Positions 1 to 10,174 of a DNA stretch of 64,000 nucleotides are shown here, piece after piece (position 1 is the first letter of the stretch; each line of letters starts with the position of its first letter). The notes below the pieces were generated by a model, which was not told the origin of the DNA, searched no databases, and saw nothing but the letters and a program-made list of their open reading frames with translations. The position numbers and the translations under genes are program-made. Source of the stretch: Aphelidium insulamus. Lineage: Eukaryota > Aphelidiomycota > Aphelidea > Aphelidiaceae. Where the stretch lies: the NCBI GenBank assembly GCA_036784855.1, contig JAZDSV010000061.1, positions 1-64,000 on the forward strand, read 5' to 3'.

Positions 1-5
1 ACAAC

Positions 6-1742
6 GTGGGGGACGTAGAGGCACTGCTCCAGCAGTATCTTGAGGTGGACAATGTCGCAGAGAGTCGCCCAACGGTCATTGGAGAGCTGGGCCGCGGGAA
101 TGCGCTGCAAGTGGGCAGTGGCAGCGATGACGACCCACTGCGCATCATCTGGTCATCCAAGGCGCTAGTGCAGAAGCTCCGGGCGGCCAACGAGAGCGGC
201 ATGCCGGTGGTGCTGTGCATGGACTCGACCATGAAGGTGTCCAGCTGCAACTACACGGTGACACTGGTGGGCATTGTGGACATGGGCGGCACAATGCACC
301 TACTGGCAGCGGCCATCACCAGCAAGCACACCGAGGACGACTACAAGTACGTGCTGGAGGCGCTGAAGACGTTCTGCATGCAGCTGGATGTGGCGCTGGA
401 GCCGCGGTACTTTTTGCTGGACGGCGATTTGTCGGAGCGCAATGCGGTCAGCGCGGCATTTCCCACTGTTCTCCCGGAGCGCGTGTTGATGTGCTACTTT
501 CACGTCGCGCACAATCTGATGAACAGTCTGGGACGCGTGAAGGGACGTACGGCAGCGGCTGGTCTACGCAAGTTGCACATGTGCCGCAGCGAGGCGGAAT
601 TCAATGCGGAGTGGGCCGTGCAAAGGGCGGCCTGGCAGCAACTGAAGCCAGGCTATGTATGTGCATATATCTCCTGTCTCTCTCTCTCTCTCTCTCTCTG
701 TGTGTGGGACACTAACACTTCACAGGCAGAAAAGTTTCAACGCACATATATTGACGCGCCCTGCCGTAGCCGCTGGCGCATCTGTGACAGTGAGCCCGGC
801 ATTGCCGGCACACAGGCGGCCATAGAAAGCACCAACCGTACCTTCAAGCAAGTGTACACACGTCGCCTACGCCTCGACACCAAAGGCCTTGTGCTGGCAT
901 GCCGCGACTTGGTGGCAGACAAGGGCAGCGTCGCACAACGTGAATATGCCGCCAAGTTCACCGTAGACAAGGTCCAAGCTTTGGCGGCGGAAGTGTGGCT
1001 GGCGGTGCGCAATGCAGAAACCCACAATGTGACCATGGTACAGCCAGGCACAGTCTACAAGTTCAAGAAACGTCATGAGGAAGAAGAGTACACTGTCACG
1101 GCGGACCGCGACCAGCATTCGGTCAAATGCACATGTGCTGCGTACCTCAAGTATGCTCACTGTGAACACACGCTGGTGGTGATGCGACGATTTGGTGCTA
1201 GGGACGCGCATATCCCCACACAGGCCGAATTTCAACGTGTTGCTCAACCCGGACGTCCAGCAGGACTGCTTGGAGGCGGTGTGCGACGAAAGCGACGTCG
1301 TGTGAACAATGCTGCAAGGTATGTCAATGCCGCTCTCAATGTATGAACTCATCATACCTACTGCAGAGCCCCGGAGGCCGTGGCCATCATGGAACCAGCT
1401 GAAGCGGTGACTGTTGCGGAGGCACAGGCAGCTCTGGCGCAAGCAGTTGCGGCGGAGGAGGCGGCAGAAGACCGTGTGGCGGCGGAGGACGCGGTAGACA
1501 CAGAACCGGCCGATGCCCTGGAGGATGACTACCGCGAAAATGAGCTGCCAGCACCATGCAACAACCATGCCACTGTCAACGCACCTCAAGTCAACACTGT
1601 TGCGGCACAGGAGGCGCCTTGTGTCACACGTGCTCCTCCGGCAGGTGCTGCCAGCGTCGCGGCATCCCCACTTCAGCGCCGAGGAACTCGCAGCCAGGTA
1701 GGACGACGCCGCCAAGTCGGAGCAGCACTGCAGTATGAGTAG
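6..1742 (+). CDS. MULE-like (MuDR/SWIM) transposase, copy A, 5' end outside window
   Basis: Predicted cut-and-paste transposase of the Mutator-like (MULE) superfamily. Seen: a DDE-type core with LCMDST (first Asp), FLLDGDLSERN (second Asp), a CYFHVAHN block typical of MULE cores, and a downstream ESTNR Glu. A SWIM zinc finger (CTC...HCEH) lies near 1129-1182, followed by a basic RRKRRR stretch and an Ala/Glu-rich tail. Two introns fit: 657-725 (GTATGT, a TC-microsatellite, branch ACTAAC, CACAG) and 1319-1366 (GTATGT...CTGCAG). Both are multiples of three and free of stops, so the frame also reads through them. Joined exons 6-656, 726-1318 and 1367-1742 stay open to a TAG. The inverted copy shows that more N-terminal exons lie left of the window. 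AATAAA occurs at about 1820. Possibly still functional; activity is not provable from sequence. Confidence 0.8.
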
Positions 1743-1817
1743 GCCACACACACACACACACACATGACAGGCAGGCAATAGACAGACCTGTCAGCGTCCG
1801 CGTGCATGTGACAGCGA

Positions 1818-2562
1818 GGCAAATAAACCTGACACATATATAATAGAGTCGGAAAGATGTAGTTGTGGACATGAAGCCGGTGAGAACCGGGTAAATGTGG
1901 CTAAGGTCACGGAAGTGGATAAATGTCACGGATGAACGGATAAATAGATCACCTAAACATTAGTAGTCGCACTCTTGTCGAGATTCGTGGTTGCTATAGT
2001 ATCATTACTTTACTGCACTCGCACTCGCAACATCTGTCCGTTCTCAAATCGCTGCATATCTGTCAGTTACTTTAGCATACCATTGCTAGCAACGGCATAG
2101 TCTCGTGATTCCATCATGATTCGAACCGCCAGCCGCCCGGCCATTGAACTGCCGTGGCGCCTGCTAGCGCGCCCACTGCGCACCTCGACCACTATGCTGT
2201 CGCAGCGTCCGCGCCGTCTGCCAGACATGACACGTGCCAGGCGTTCTCTGCAAGTATCGTGGTAGAAACTGCCTATTCACGCTGACAACTACAATACTAT
2301 TTATAATGGGATAATTGCTTTTTGCGCCCGTAATCATGCTTTTTGCACCGAACTTTGGGAAGCACTCTGGCCAAACGTCTGCCGCTCCGCCTTCCGCAGC
2401 CGCAGCCATGCCCACACATGTACAGGGATAGGCATGCACATACATCACAAGAGTAGTGCATGGCGTACCTTTCAGATGGCCGTTACAGGTGCTTGTACAA
2501 CAGCTCACAATACACCTTAACCCGTACTCGTGCAGACTAGTCTACTCCATACTCGCGCACCT
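1818..2562. other. Spacer between inverted transposase copies, no gene seen
   Basis: Single-copy AT-richer sequence between the arms. It begins with the AATAAA that probably ends copy A's transcript. It has weak short repeats (GGATAAATG-like around 1915-1950) and no reading frame with recognisable protein features. A minus-strand open stretch at 2164-2508 is Cys/His-rich but has no coding-like composition or partner exon. Terminal sequences of the two elements may hide here. Confidence 0.5.
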
Positions 2563-2634
2563 CGCTGTCACATGCGCGCGGACGCTGACAGGTCTGTCTA
2601 TTGCCTGCCTGTCAGTGATGCGTGTGTGTGTCGC

Positions 2635-4905
2635 CTACTCATACTGCAGTGCTGCTCCGACTTGGCGGCATCGTCCTACCTGGCTGCAAGTTCCTCGGCG
2701 CTGAAGTGGGGATGCCGCGACGCTGGCAGCACCTGCCGGAGAGCACGTGTGACATAAGGCCTCCTGTGCCAGCAACAGTGTTGACTTGAGGGTGCGTTGA
2801 AGGTGGCATGGTTGTTGCATGGTGCTGGCAGCTCATTTTCAGCAGTGGTCATCCTCCCAGGGCACTCGGCCGGTTCTGCATCTACGCGTCCTCTGCACAC
2901 CGCGTCTTCTGCCGCCTCCTCCGCCGCAACTGCTTGCGCCAGAGCTGACCTGTGCCTCCGCAGCAATCACCGCTTCAGCTAGTTCCATGATGGCCACGGC
3001 CTCCGGGCTCTACAGTAGGTATGATGAAGTTCGCATACATTGGAGCGGCATTGGCATACCTTGCAGCATTGTTCACACGACGTGACTTTAGTCCGTGCAC
3101 GCCCTCAAGCAGTCCTGCTGGACGTCCGGGTTGAGCAACACGTTGAAATTCGGCCTGTGTGAGGATATGCGCATCCCTAACAAATCGATCGCATCACCAC
3201 CAGCGTGTGTTCACAGTGAGCATACTCGAGTGCGCAGCACATGTGCATTTGACCAGATGCTGGTCGCGGTCCGCCCGTGACAGTGTACTCTTCTTCCTCA
3301 TGGCGTTTCTTGAACTTGTAGACTGTGCCTGGCTGTACCATGGTCACATTGTGGGTTTCTACATTGCGCACCGCCAGCCACACTTCCGCCGCTAAGCTTG
3401 GACCTTGTCTACGGTGAACTTGGCGGCATATTCCACGTTGTCGCGGCAGCTGCCCTTGTCTGCCACCAAGTCGCGGCATGCCTGCTTCAGGCCTTTGGTG
3501 TCGAGGCGTAGGCGACGTGTGTACACTTGCTTAAAGAATGCGGTTGGTGCTTTCTATGGCCGCCTGTGTGCCGGCAATGCCAGGCTCACTGTCACAGATG
3601 CGCCAGCGGCTACGGCAGGGCGCGTCAATATATGTGCGTTGAAACTTTTCTGCCTGTGAAGTGTTAGTGTCCCACACACAGAGAGAGAGAGAGAGAGAGA
3701 CAGGAGAACATACATAGCCTGGCTTCAGTTGCTGCCAGGCCGCCCTTTGCACGGCCCACTCCGCATTGAATTCCGCCTCGCTGCGGCACATGTGCAACTT
3801 GCGTAGACCAGCCGCTGCCTTACGTCCCTCCACGCGTCCCAGACTGTTCATCAGATTGTGCGCAACGTGAAAGTAGCACATCAACACGCGCTCCGGGAGA
3901 ACAGTGGGAAATGCCGTGCTGACCGCATTGCGCTCCGACAAATCGCCGTCCAGCAAAAGTACCGCGGCTCCAGCGCCACATCCAGCTGCATGCAGAACGT
4001 CTTCAGCGCCTCCAGCACGTGCTTGTAGTTGTCCTCGGTGTGCTTGCTGGTGATGGCCGCTGCCAGTAGGTGCATTGTGCCGCCCATGTCCACAATGCCC
4101 ACCAGTGTCACCGTGTAGTTGCAGCTGGACACCTTCATGGTCGAGTCCATGCACAGCACCACCGGCATGCCGCTCTCGTTGGCCGCCGGAGCTTCTGCAC
4201 TAGCGCCTTGGATGACCAGATGATGCGCAGTGGGTCGTCATCGCTGCCACTGCCCACTGCACGCGCATTCCCGCGGCTCAGCTCTCCAATGACCGTTGGG
4301 CGACTCTCTGCGACATTGTCCACCTCAACATACTGCTGGAGCAGTGCCTCTACGTCCCCCACGTTGTTGGAGCGTAGCTTGCGACGTTCACTGCATAGGA
4401 GGTCATGTGACATAGATGCATTGCTCTGTACTAACCGTGCCAGGAAGTTGGTCACCTGCTTGTACGTGGGCTTCTGCACTACAGCCGGCATGTTCTCAAT
4501 GACCAGCTGCAGTGCACGTCGCTTGGCGTGGTTGTCGGTGGCAAAAATGGCCATCATGGCCTCACGTGCCGCATGGCTCGAGCGTGCGCTGTTTCTCCAT
4601 CCCGGTGTGTATGTGCTCCAGCTGACGCACTTCCAGCGTGACCTGGTGATATATTAACTGCATGCATAGATGCCGATGGGTGGATATATCTGGGATACCT
4701 TACCGCCGCGACTACATACTAGCAGGACGGCATTCCAGCCACCGTCCTCGCAGTCCGAACAGACAAGGTACTTGCGTACTGCCTGGTGCCATGCATCATG
4801 TGCCTCACACTTGCACGTGACAGTCGGGTCGGTGCGTACAATGAGTACTTCGCAGTTGGCAAAGGTCTTGGCCTGCTCTACAGTGTCAAACTGGTGTCTG
4901 TTCAT
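2635..4905 (-). pseudogene. MULE-like transposase, copy B, broken
   Basis: Second, inverted copy of the same transposase gene, reading leftward from about 4905 to a TAG at 2635-2637. It carries the N-terminal part missing from copy A: an exon with a CKC...C..C zinc-ligand-like stretch (about 4657-4905), then an exon encoding the NHAKRRALQL region before the DDE core. The TC-repeat intron is conserved here as an AG-repeat on the plus strand (about 3680-3700). Frame is lost several times. For example, one G of copy A's CTCCGGG is missing near 4187, moving the frame just before the first catalytic Asp, and the SWIM region and Ala/Glu tail are also split between frames. Copy A is open over the same span, so copy B looks like the decayed member. 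The start at 4905 is the first plausible ATG, not proven. Confidence 0.75.
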
Positions 4906-5246
4906 GGCGATGTGGTGGCTCTGTACTAGACAAGTCTCAGGTAAAGTAAATGTGGTGTGGGTGTGTGTGTGAGGCATTTGTGCAAACATATCACCAAATG
5001 GGCAATAAGCGGCGCTATGCATATAAAAACAATATACAGTGCATTATAGCAGTTATATGAACATATATTGTGCATGTGAGATGGCATGGCTGATGCGGCG
5101 GTGGATAAAGAGCTGAGGCTGCGCTGCGAAACACTTCCGGGCGGAGGAAAATACAGACCTGCGCAAACAAAGTGATGCGCAGATCTTCGCATCTGGAGCT
5201 GCGTTGGAGGAGTAATTACATGCGGCAGAAAAATACCAGCCATTTA
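4906..5246. other. Gap between transposase copy B and the 1,080-bp transposon
   Basis: Contains a short GT run (about 4950-4970), a CATATAAAA box at about 5019 and short open frames near 5080-5215 (for example one reading AKHFRAEENTDLRK) that match nothing recognised. It may hold the 5' end and promoter of transposase copy B, or old exon remnants upstream of the STOML2 fragment. No gene supported. The last three bases (5244-5246, TTA) are the left target-site duplicate of the next element. Confidence 0.4.
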
Positions 5247-6326
5247 TAATAGGGGGTTTCAAACCTATCCGACGCTTATCAGATCTGATAAGCCATATCC
5301 ATAGCAACGGCCCTGTAGGTTTGAGCGCCCCCGTTTGCAACCTATCAGATCTGATAGCCCTTATCAATGCGAAACCGCGTTTAAATCACTATCCAGCACT
5401 TTCAAATGATAGATACAGACATAAATATATATAAATATGTATACGCAGTCTATTATAAAGTATGCACGGTGCTGGGCTTCAGAATGGTAGACTTACCGCG
5501 TGTACAAGGCATCACAAGGTACAAGGCATCACACCAACAAGTATTGGCTTAATCCAGTGCCAGGATGCACGCACATGCATGATCATATGTGTACAAGGTA
5601 GTCCAGTCTACTTCCAGAGGTCCCTATACATACATGTAATGTATAGAACTTCTGGGACTTACCACTGCGACTGAACTGCATGCCAAATGTCTACCCAGAC
5701 AGTGATGGCCTCCCCAAGGAGCGCCATGCAACCATAACTGCTCAGCCGTTCTGCAGCACCAGCTAATGACATCAACGTCCACCATGTAGTGGGTAGTACT
5801 CTGCTGTCTTCCAGTGTGCATATGGACACTACGCAAGTCAACTTATACACTGTTACAGACTGATAGCAACACCTACAGGCGTACCTATAAGCAATCCCCA
5901 GCCATATCAAGTCATCAGCGTCCAGAGATTATCCACCACCATGGTTGTGTATATCCACCAACGCAGCAGTATCCACACCGCAGATAGCTGCAACAGGTAT
6001 TGTCAGGAATGTCAGGGATAGCAGTAGCGGGGTAGAAGGCTCCTACCATACGTCACCAGAGACTCCATGTAGTTGAACAGCAGGGCTACAGTGGCCGCAG
6101 TAGCAGTGCGTAGGTGGTGCGTAGGGTGCATAGTTAGTAGGGTATCGCCTGGGCGTAGAACTGATAGAATCTGATAAAGGTTTATCAGATCTGATAAGCA
6201 ATTCGTTTATTAGATCTGATAAAGAAAACTGATAAACTTTTATCAGTTTTTGCGAATTTCAGCCAATGAGCGTTTGTTTGTTTATCAGATCTGATAAACT
6301 TCGGCTAGGTTTGAAACCCCCTATTA
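5247..6326. mobile_element. Non-autonomous DNA transposon (MITE-like), 1,080 bp, PIF/Harbinger-type target site
   Basis: Left end TAATAGGGGGTTTCAAACCT and the reverse complement of the right end are identical over 21 bp, and near-identical over about 46 bp with four mismatches. The element is flanked by TTA on both sides (5244-5246 and 6327-6329), a 3-bp duplication fitting the TWA sites of PIF/Harbinger elements; the AT-rich flanks make this tentative. Near both ends sits a 16-bp palindrome, TTATCAGATCTGATAA: 5276-5291, a 14-bp version at 5343-5356, then 6182-6197, a one-mismatch copy near 6207-6222, and 6282-6297. These are probably subterminal transposase-binding repeats. No transposase reading frame lies inside, so it would need a helper in trans. 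Well-preserved ends suggest recent movement. Confidence 0.85.
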
Positions 6327-6353
6327 TTATTTATGACTGTTTACAATTTAAAG

Positions 6354-7142
6354 ATTATCAAGTTGTGCCGCAGCACGAAGCGTGGATTGTGGAGAGCTTT
6401 GGCAAGTTTCATCGCGTGCTCGAGGTGGGTGGGACTTGAAGCGCATTCAACCATAGTTGCACAAACCATTGAATACTTGCGCAGCCCGGTCTCAGCATCT
6501 TGTTCCCCTTTATCGACCAGGTAAAGTACGTGCAGGGACTGAAAGAGGTCGCGGTGGAGATTCCCAGCCAGTCCACCATCACTGAAGACAACGTCACTCT
6601 GGACATTGATGGTGTGCTGTATGTGCGCGTGATGGACCCGTACAAGGCATCGTACGGTGTGGAGGATCCCGAGCACGCCGTACAGCAGCTGGCCCAAACA
6701 ACTATTCGCGCCGAGATCGGACAGATGACTCTGGACAAGTGCGGTCCGAATATGTAGTGTCTATTGATGCATACGTTGTGAAACGACGTACACTCATATT
6801 CCATCCTAATTATGATCAACTCAGTCTTAACTGTGCAGAACTTTGGCGGAGCAGTCCACTCTGAATGCCAACATTGTGGCCACCATTAATCAGGCGGCGG
6901 CCGAGTGGGGGATCACTTGCCTGCGATATGAAATCCGTACGTAGATTGTGTCAAAGCATTGTCAATTGATTGATGGATGTGCAGGTGACATTCACCCGCC
7001 GGACAAGGTGGTGGACTCTATGCACTCGCATGTGAGTGCGGAGCGTCAGAAACGCACAGGGAGTTTCGAGTCAGAAGGTCGATACCAGGCAGCCAATAAC
7101 GTCGCCGGGGGTCAAAAAAAGGCCATCATCCTGGCTGCTAGA
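6354..7142 (+). pseudogene. Stomatin-like protein 2 (SPFH/prohibitin-domain) gene fragment
   Basis: Encodes the core of a STOML2-type mitochondrial SPFH protein. Recognised blocks are VVPQHEAWIVESFGKFHRVL, PGLSILFPFIDQVKYVQGLK, NVTLDIDGVLYVRVMDPYKA, GVEDPEHAVQQLAQTT, TLNANIVATINQAA, WGITCLRYEI and ESEGRYQAANNVA. Exons fit at 6354-6424, 6485-6738, 6839-6936 and 6985-7142 with small GT-AG introns. Upstream, the mitochondrial presequence and the start are not found; the sequence runs into the transposon end at 6326 only 27 bp away. Downstream, the next acceptor (7198) joins directly to TAA, so the family's C-terminal 100-150 residues (EAEKAEQINQAAGEA region) are absent. It is either a decayed partial duplicate or a gene whose first exon lies beyond the transposon. 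The well-kept core argues for recent loss. Confidence 0.65.
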
Positions 7143-7198
7143 GTGCACTTAATTGCAATGTCCCTCCTGGTAATTAATAGCATTATTGTGCTTTTCAG

Positions 7199-7832
7199 TA
7201 AAATGATCGGCTAAATCACGCGCACCCATTGTTGGGCCACAGCTATTGATTCTCATAGTGTACAGCCGCCCATTGCTGGTCAGGCTCTTTTGTGGCCATT
7301 GCGACTGCCTTTCACTGGTTTATATCGACTTGACATTACCAGCAGCATTCTACAGAGCTTTCCACCTTATTTTAATCTTGCAATATATTGCAATATTATG
7401 TCCACGGCTGCATTCGGAGAAACTGTCAGTCACTGTTACGCGGCACTGTCACAGCAATCACAATGTGCTTACGGTGAGTGGTGCCGGCGAAAACCGTGGC
7501 ATTGCTGCGGAGCCAGCGCGAACGTCCGGGTACACGAAGTTGATGATGACGGGGCCGATGAAGAAGGCAGGCATGGCGCGCGTGAGAGTGAGCGAGTGAG
7601 TGCGAGATGTGTTTAAGTAGTATAGTAGTATAGTGAAAACCTGAAAGGCAAGCGACACAATCTATTAATGTGACTTGCAGAGTGCTGAACTGTGCTCAGT
7701 GGCGTAAAAAGCATAAAAGCCGCGCGTATGCTGCGACAGAAGCTTGTGTCACGTAGAATTGGTCGTCATTGCGGCGAGGGCCAATCGGGGCGGAAAGTGC
7801 ACATTTATACATTAATTCTGCGCCGAAAAGTC
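7199..7832. other. Intergenic, STOML2 fragment to gamma-SNAP
   Basis: No supported gene. A minus-strand open stretch at 7458-7573 reads MPAFFIGPVIINFVYPDVRA and ends at a possible donor (ACC|GTAAGC), which could be the first exon of a tiny gene, but no convincing second exon follows. The last about 150 bp should hold the gamma-SNAP promoter. Confidence 0.35.
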
Positions 7833-9009
7833 ATGTCTGACGGGGCCGAGCACATTCAGGCGGCCGAGAAGGCGTAAGAGAACCTCTGTATTAATACTCT
7901 GTATTGTACACAGCACACCGACCGTACATGTATGTATACAGACTGGCCACCTCATTCTTCAAGCGCAAGCCGGACTGGGACGAGGCGGCGTCACGCTTTG
8001 AGATGGCAGGTGAGTCGGGCGCGCGCTCCCCAATTGCCACGCACTCACCCTTGCTGTTCACTCACTCGCCCAGCCAAAGCATTCCAGTTCAACAAGCGGT
8101 TCAGAGAGGCGTGCGATGCATTCATACGGGCCTCAGACGCGCACTACCACAATGAAGTGTACTTTCTGGCCGGCAAGTGCTTGGAGAGCGCCGCGGGCTT
8201 GCAAGCCAAGGAGTTGAAGGAGCCACGGCAGGCGGCACAGCTGTACGCGAAGTCTGCTCGGATATTCCTGGACAATAATAACGGCGACCGCGCCATCGAG
8301 CAGCTGGAGCGTGCCGCCAAGTACATTACATTGATCGAGTGATCTCTACTTGTAGTAACATTACAGGGCGGTGGAGAATGACGCGCCTGAGGAAGCCATT
8401 CCACTGTATGCGCAAGCATGCGAGTGGTACGTCGACCAGGATCGCCAGCGACTTGGCGTAGAGACATACAAGAAACTAATTGCCCTTCTGCTCAAACTTG
8501 GACGCGCTGACGATGCGTTAAAATGGACCGACAAGCTGACGGACTTGCTGTCTGCCATTCAGTCCAAGCATTTGCTCAGCAAGAACCACATGTCGGCCAT
8601 TGTCCTACTGCTGGCTGCTGGAGATCAGGTGGCTGCGGCAAAACGGTTCGAACAGTACACTGCAAGGTCTGGCCGTGCATGTTAACATATCTACAAATGT
8701 CGTCAACTAACATGGCGTAGTGATTCATTCCACGCCAGCGACGAGGGACAGATCACGCGCGACGTGCTGGATGCCTACGACAAGGGAGATGAGGAGATGC
8801 TGCAGACTGCACTCAAGCGACCGCAAGTCAACTACTTGGACAACGAGATTGTCAAGGTTGCGCGGAAACTGCATGTACCTGGTGGCATGTCGTCTGTAGC
8901 GCACCCAGCGACCTACAACCCGGAAGTGTCGACGCTTCTGTGTGACGATCCCGGCATGGACAAGGCCCTGCCAGCCCCTCCGCCAGAGGAAACTGACGAA
9001 CTTTGCTAG
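7833..9009 (+). CDS. NAPG: Gamma-SNAP (soluble NSF attachment protein gamma)
   Basis: SNARE-disassembly adaptor, a TPR-like helical solenoid that recruits NSF to SNARE complexes at membranes. Exons 7833-7873, 7942-8009, 8074-8320, 8367-8666 and 8721-9009 join to 945 nt (314 aa; human gamma-SNAP is 312). Family blocks in order: EHIQAAEKA, FFKRKPDWDEAASRFEMAA, FQFNKRFREACDAFIRASDA, LYAKSARIFLDNNNGDRA, AIPLYAQACEWY, ETYKKLIALLLKLGR, a central YDKGDEEMLQTAL, and the late YLDNEIVKVARKLHVPGG that matches YMDNDYAKLGLSLVVPGG of the gamma type rather than alpha. The usual acidic C-terminus is short (PPEETDELC). Introns are 46-68 nt. Converges on the acetyltransferase, 140 bp apart. The start is the first ATG giving the family N-terminus. 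Confidence 0.93.
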
Positions 9010-9149
9010 TCCCACGCATTTCATACCATTCTTGTACCATAAAAAAGTTTCGACAATGTCACTCAACTGCGGTGTCAATAGGTGTAGAGTCTAGTCCACA
9101 TGTGGAGAAGTTGCAACAATATTTAATGCTGTATGGAATTCATGACAAA

Positions 9150-9785
9150 CTATCCATCCAAGGGAAGTTCGTAGACCAGGAAATGCAAATCTTCCGTAAG
9201 AGCATTCTCAGGCATAACAAATGGCCGGGTCTTGCCCGTCCAACGGAAACCCAGCCTCTCGTACCAGGATTGAATATCGCGACGCTGATTAATCACCCAC
9301 ATGACCGCCGTGTGGCACTTGAACTGTTCCCCGGTGCGCAGTTGTTCAAGAGCATGTCGCACCAATGCTTTCCCGATGCCACGGCTCTGCGCGGCGGGAT
9401 CGACTGCCAGCAGACCAAGAACTGCACTGCCAGGGGCAATCATTGACGCGTCGTGGTTACCGGCCAGCTCCGCCTCAATGCACCCGACCACCACTGGCAC
9501 ATTGACGGTGTCATGATCATCATCCACACCACCACCACTGCCGCCGTGCAACTCTGCCACGTAGATGGGGTCGCATGGCTGCGCGGCAGTGGCATCGGCT
9601 TCCACCTCACGCAAGCGCGCCTCCAAGTCCGCCAGGCTGATGCGCTCACCGCTCACCAACTTTGACTCATTTGTCCAGCAGCGGTTTGTGCGGTACGCCT
9701 CATTGATTATGCGGTGCAAGCGTGCCAGATCGTCGAGTCGCGCCAGGCGTACTTTGACCTGGCCGGATTGCTCTTGCTGTGTCAT
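9150..9785 (-). CDS. GNAT-family N-acetyltransferase, intronless
   Basis: 211-aa single-exon protein with the GNAT acetyl-CoA fold. Seen: an N-terminal VRLARLDDLARLHRIINEAY helix start, a beta-strand VVGCIEAEL, then LGLLAVDPAAQSRGIGKALV, where QSRGIGKA is the Q/R-x-x-G-x-G/A pyrophosphate loop of motif A. Motif B follows with SWYERLGFRWTGKTR. An acidic insertion (GGSGGGVDDDHD) sits between strands. The acceptor is unknown; general layout resembles fungal single-domain GNATs acting on small molecules, but no specific substrate can be named. Lack of introns contrasts with its neighbours. Divergent from the ArfGAP gene (389 bp), convergent with gamma-SNAP. Confidence 0.85.
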   Translation of the reverse strand: MTQQEQSGQVKVRLARLDDLARLHRIINEAYRTNRCWTNESKLVSGERISLADLEARLREVEADATAAQPCDPIYVAELHGGSGGGVDDDHDTVNVPVVVGCIEAELAGNHDASMIAPGSAVLGLLAVDPAAQSRGIGKALVRHALEQLRTGEQFKCHTAVMWVINQRRDIQSWYERLGFRWTGKTRPFVMPENALTEDLHFLVYELPLDG

Positions 9786-10174
9786 TGTTGTATTAAGCGT
9801 ACTGCAAAACGGATATTTAAATATTTAAACTATAATACAGAAGCGCTAGAATTACGTGTGAATTAAAGCATCCGCAAATTGCAAGGGGTGCTTCTAAGAT
9901 ATCAAAGTACACAATAAATACACTGTATTAAGCAATTGCATGGATTTACTTAAAATGGAACCCACATATATTTCAAGCGACCCAGCTGGACCCAGCTTAA
10001 GTATGGGACCCACGGTGGTATCTAGTGGAACCCACGGGTTTCTCAGGTTCCAGAAATGGAACGCACAGAATTGCATTCACTAATTAAATAATACACGCCC
10101 TATTAATAGACACACTAATCAGGGCCATATCCACTCACTCACAGCACACACTCACACAGCCACACACCGCTTGC
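9786..10174. promoter_or_regulatory. Divergent intergenic region with GGAACCCAC/GGACCCA repeats
   Basis: Separates the divergent acetyltransferase and ArfGAP genes. Between about 9954 and 10060 a short motif recurs: GGAACCCAC (twice), GACCCAGC, GGACCCAGC, GGACCCAC and GGAACGCAC. The spacing is irregular, more like clustered protein-binding sites or a decayed minisatellite than a simple tandem repeat. CACACTCACACAGCCACACA lies just before the ArfGAP start. Regulatory role is inferred only from position. Confidence 0.35.

Larger units (their letters stand above)
1..4366. repeat. 1.8-kb inverted repeat formed by the two transposase copies
   Basis: Window positions 1-about 1817 match the reverse complement of about 2563-4366 with scattered substitutions and small indels. 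Base 1 (ACAACGTGGGGG) pairs with 4366. Similarity ends abruptly after GTGACAGCGAGG at about 1817 and at its partner near 2563. The arms are about 1,817 and 1,804 bp with a roughly 745-bp single-copy spacer. The arrangement is tail to tail. It could be two independent insertions, an inverted duplication, or a composite element; the left outer end is outside the window, so terminal inverted repeats and target-site duplication cannot be judged. Confidence 0.85.

Noticed and set aside
867-1778. 303-residue minus-strand frame across the transposase
   Set aside because: Shadow of the plus-strand transposase, which carries the DDE and SWIM motifs; mirrored in the inverted copy.
2110-2135. ATTCGAACC resembling a reversed tRNA T-loop (B box)
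   Set aside because: The flanking bases cannot pair as a T-arm stem, and no anticodon arm or D-loop follows at the right distance.
7458-7658. Minus-strand frame containing MPAFFIGPVIINFVYPDVRA
   Set aside because: Protein-like stretch with a possible donor, but no matching second exon or family; too little to call a gene.
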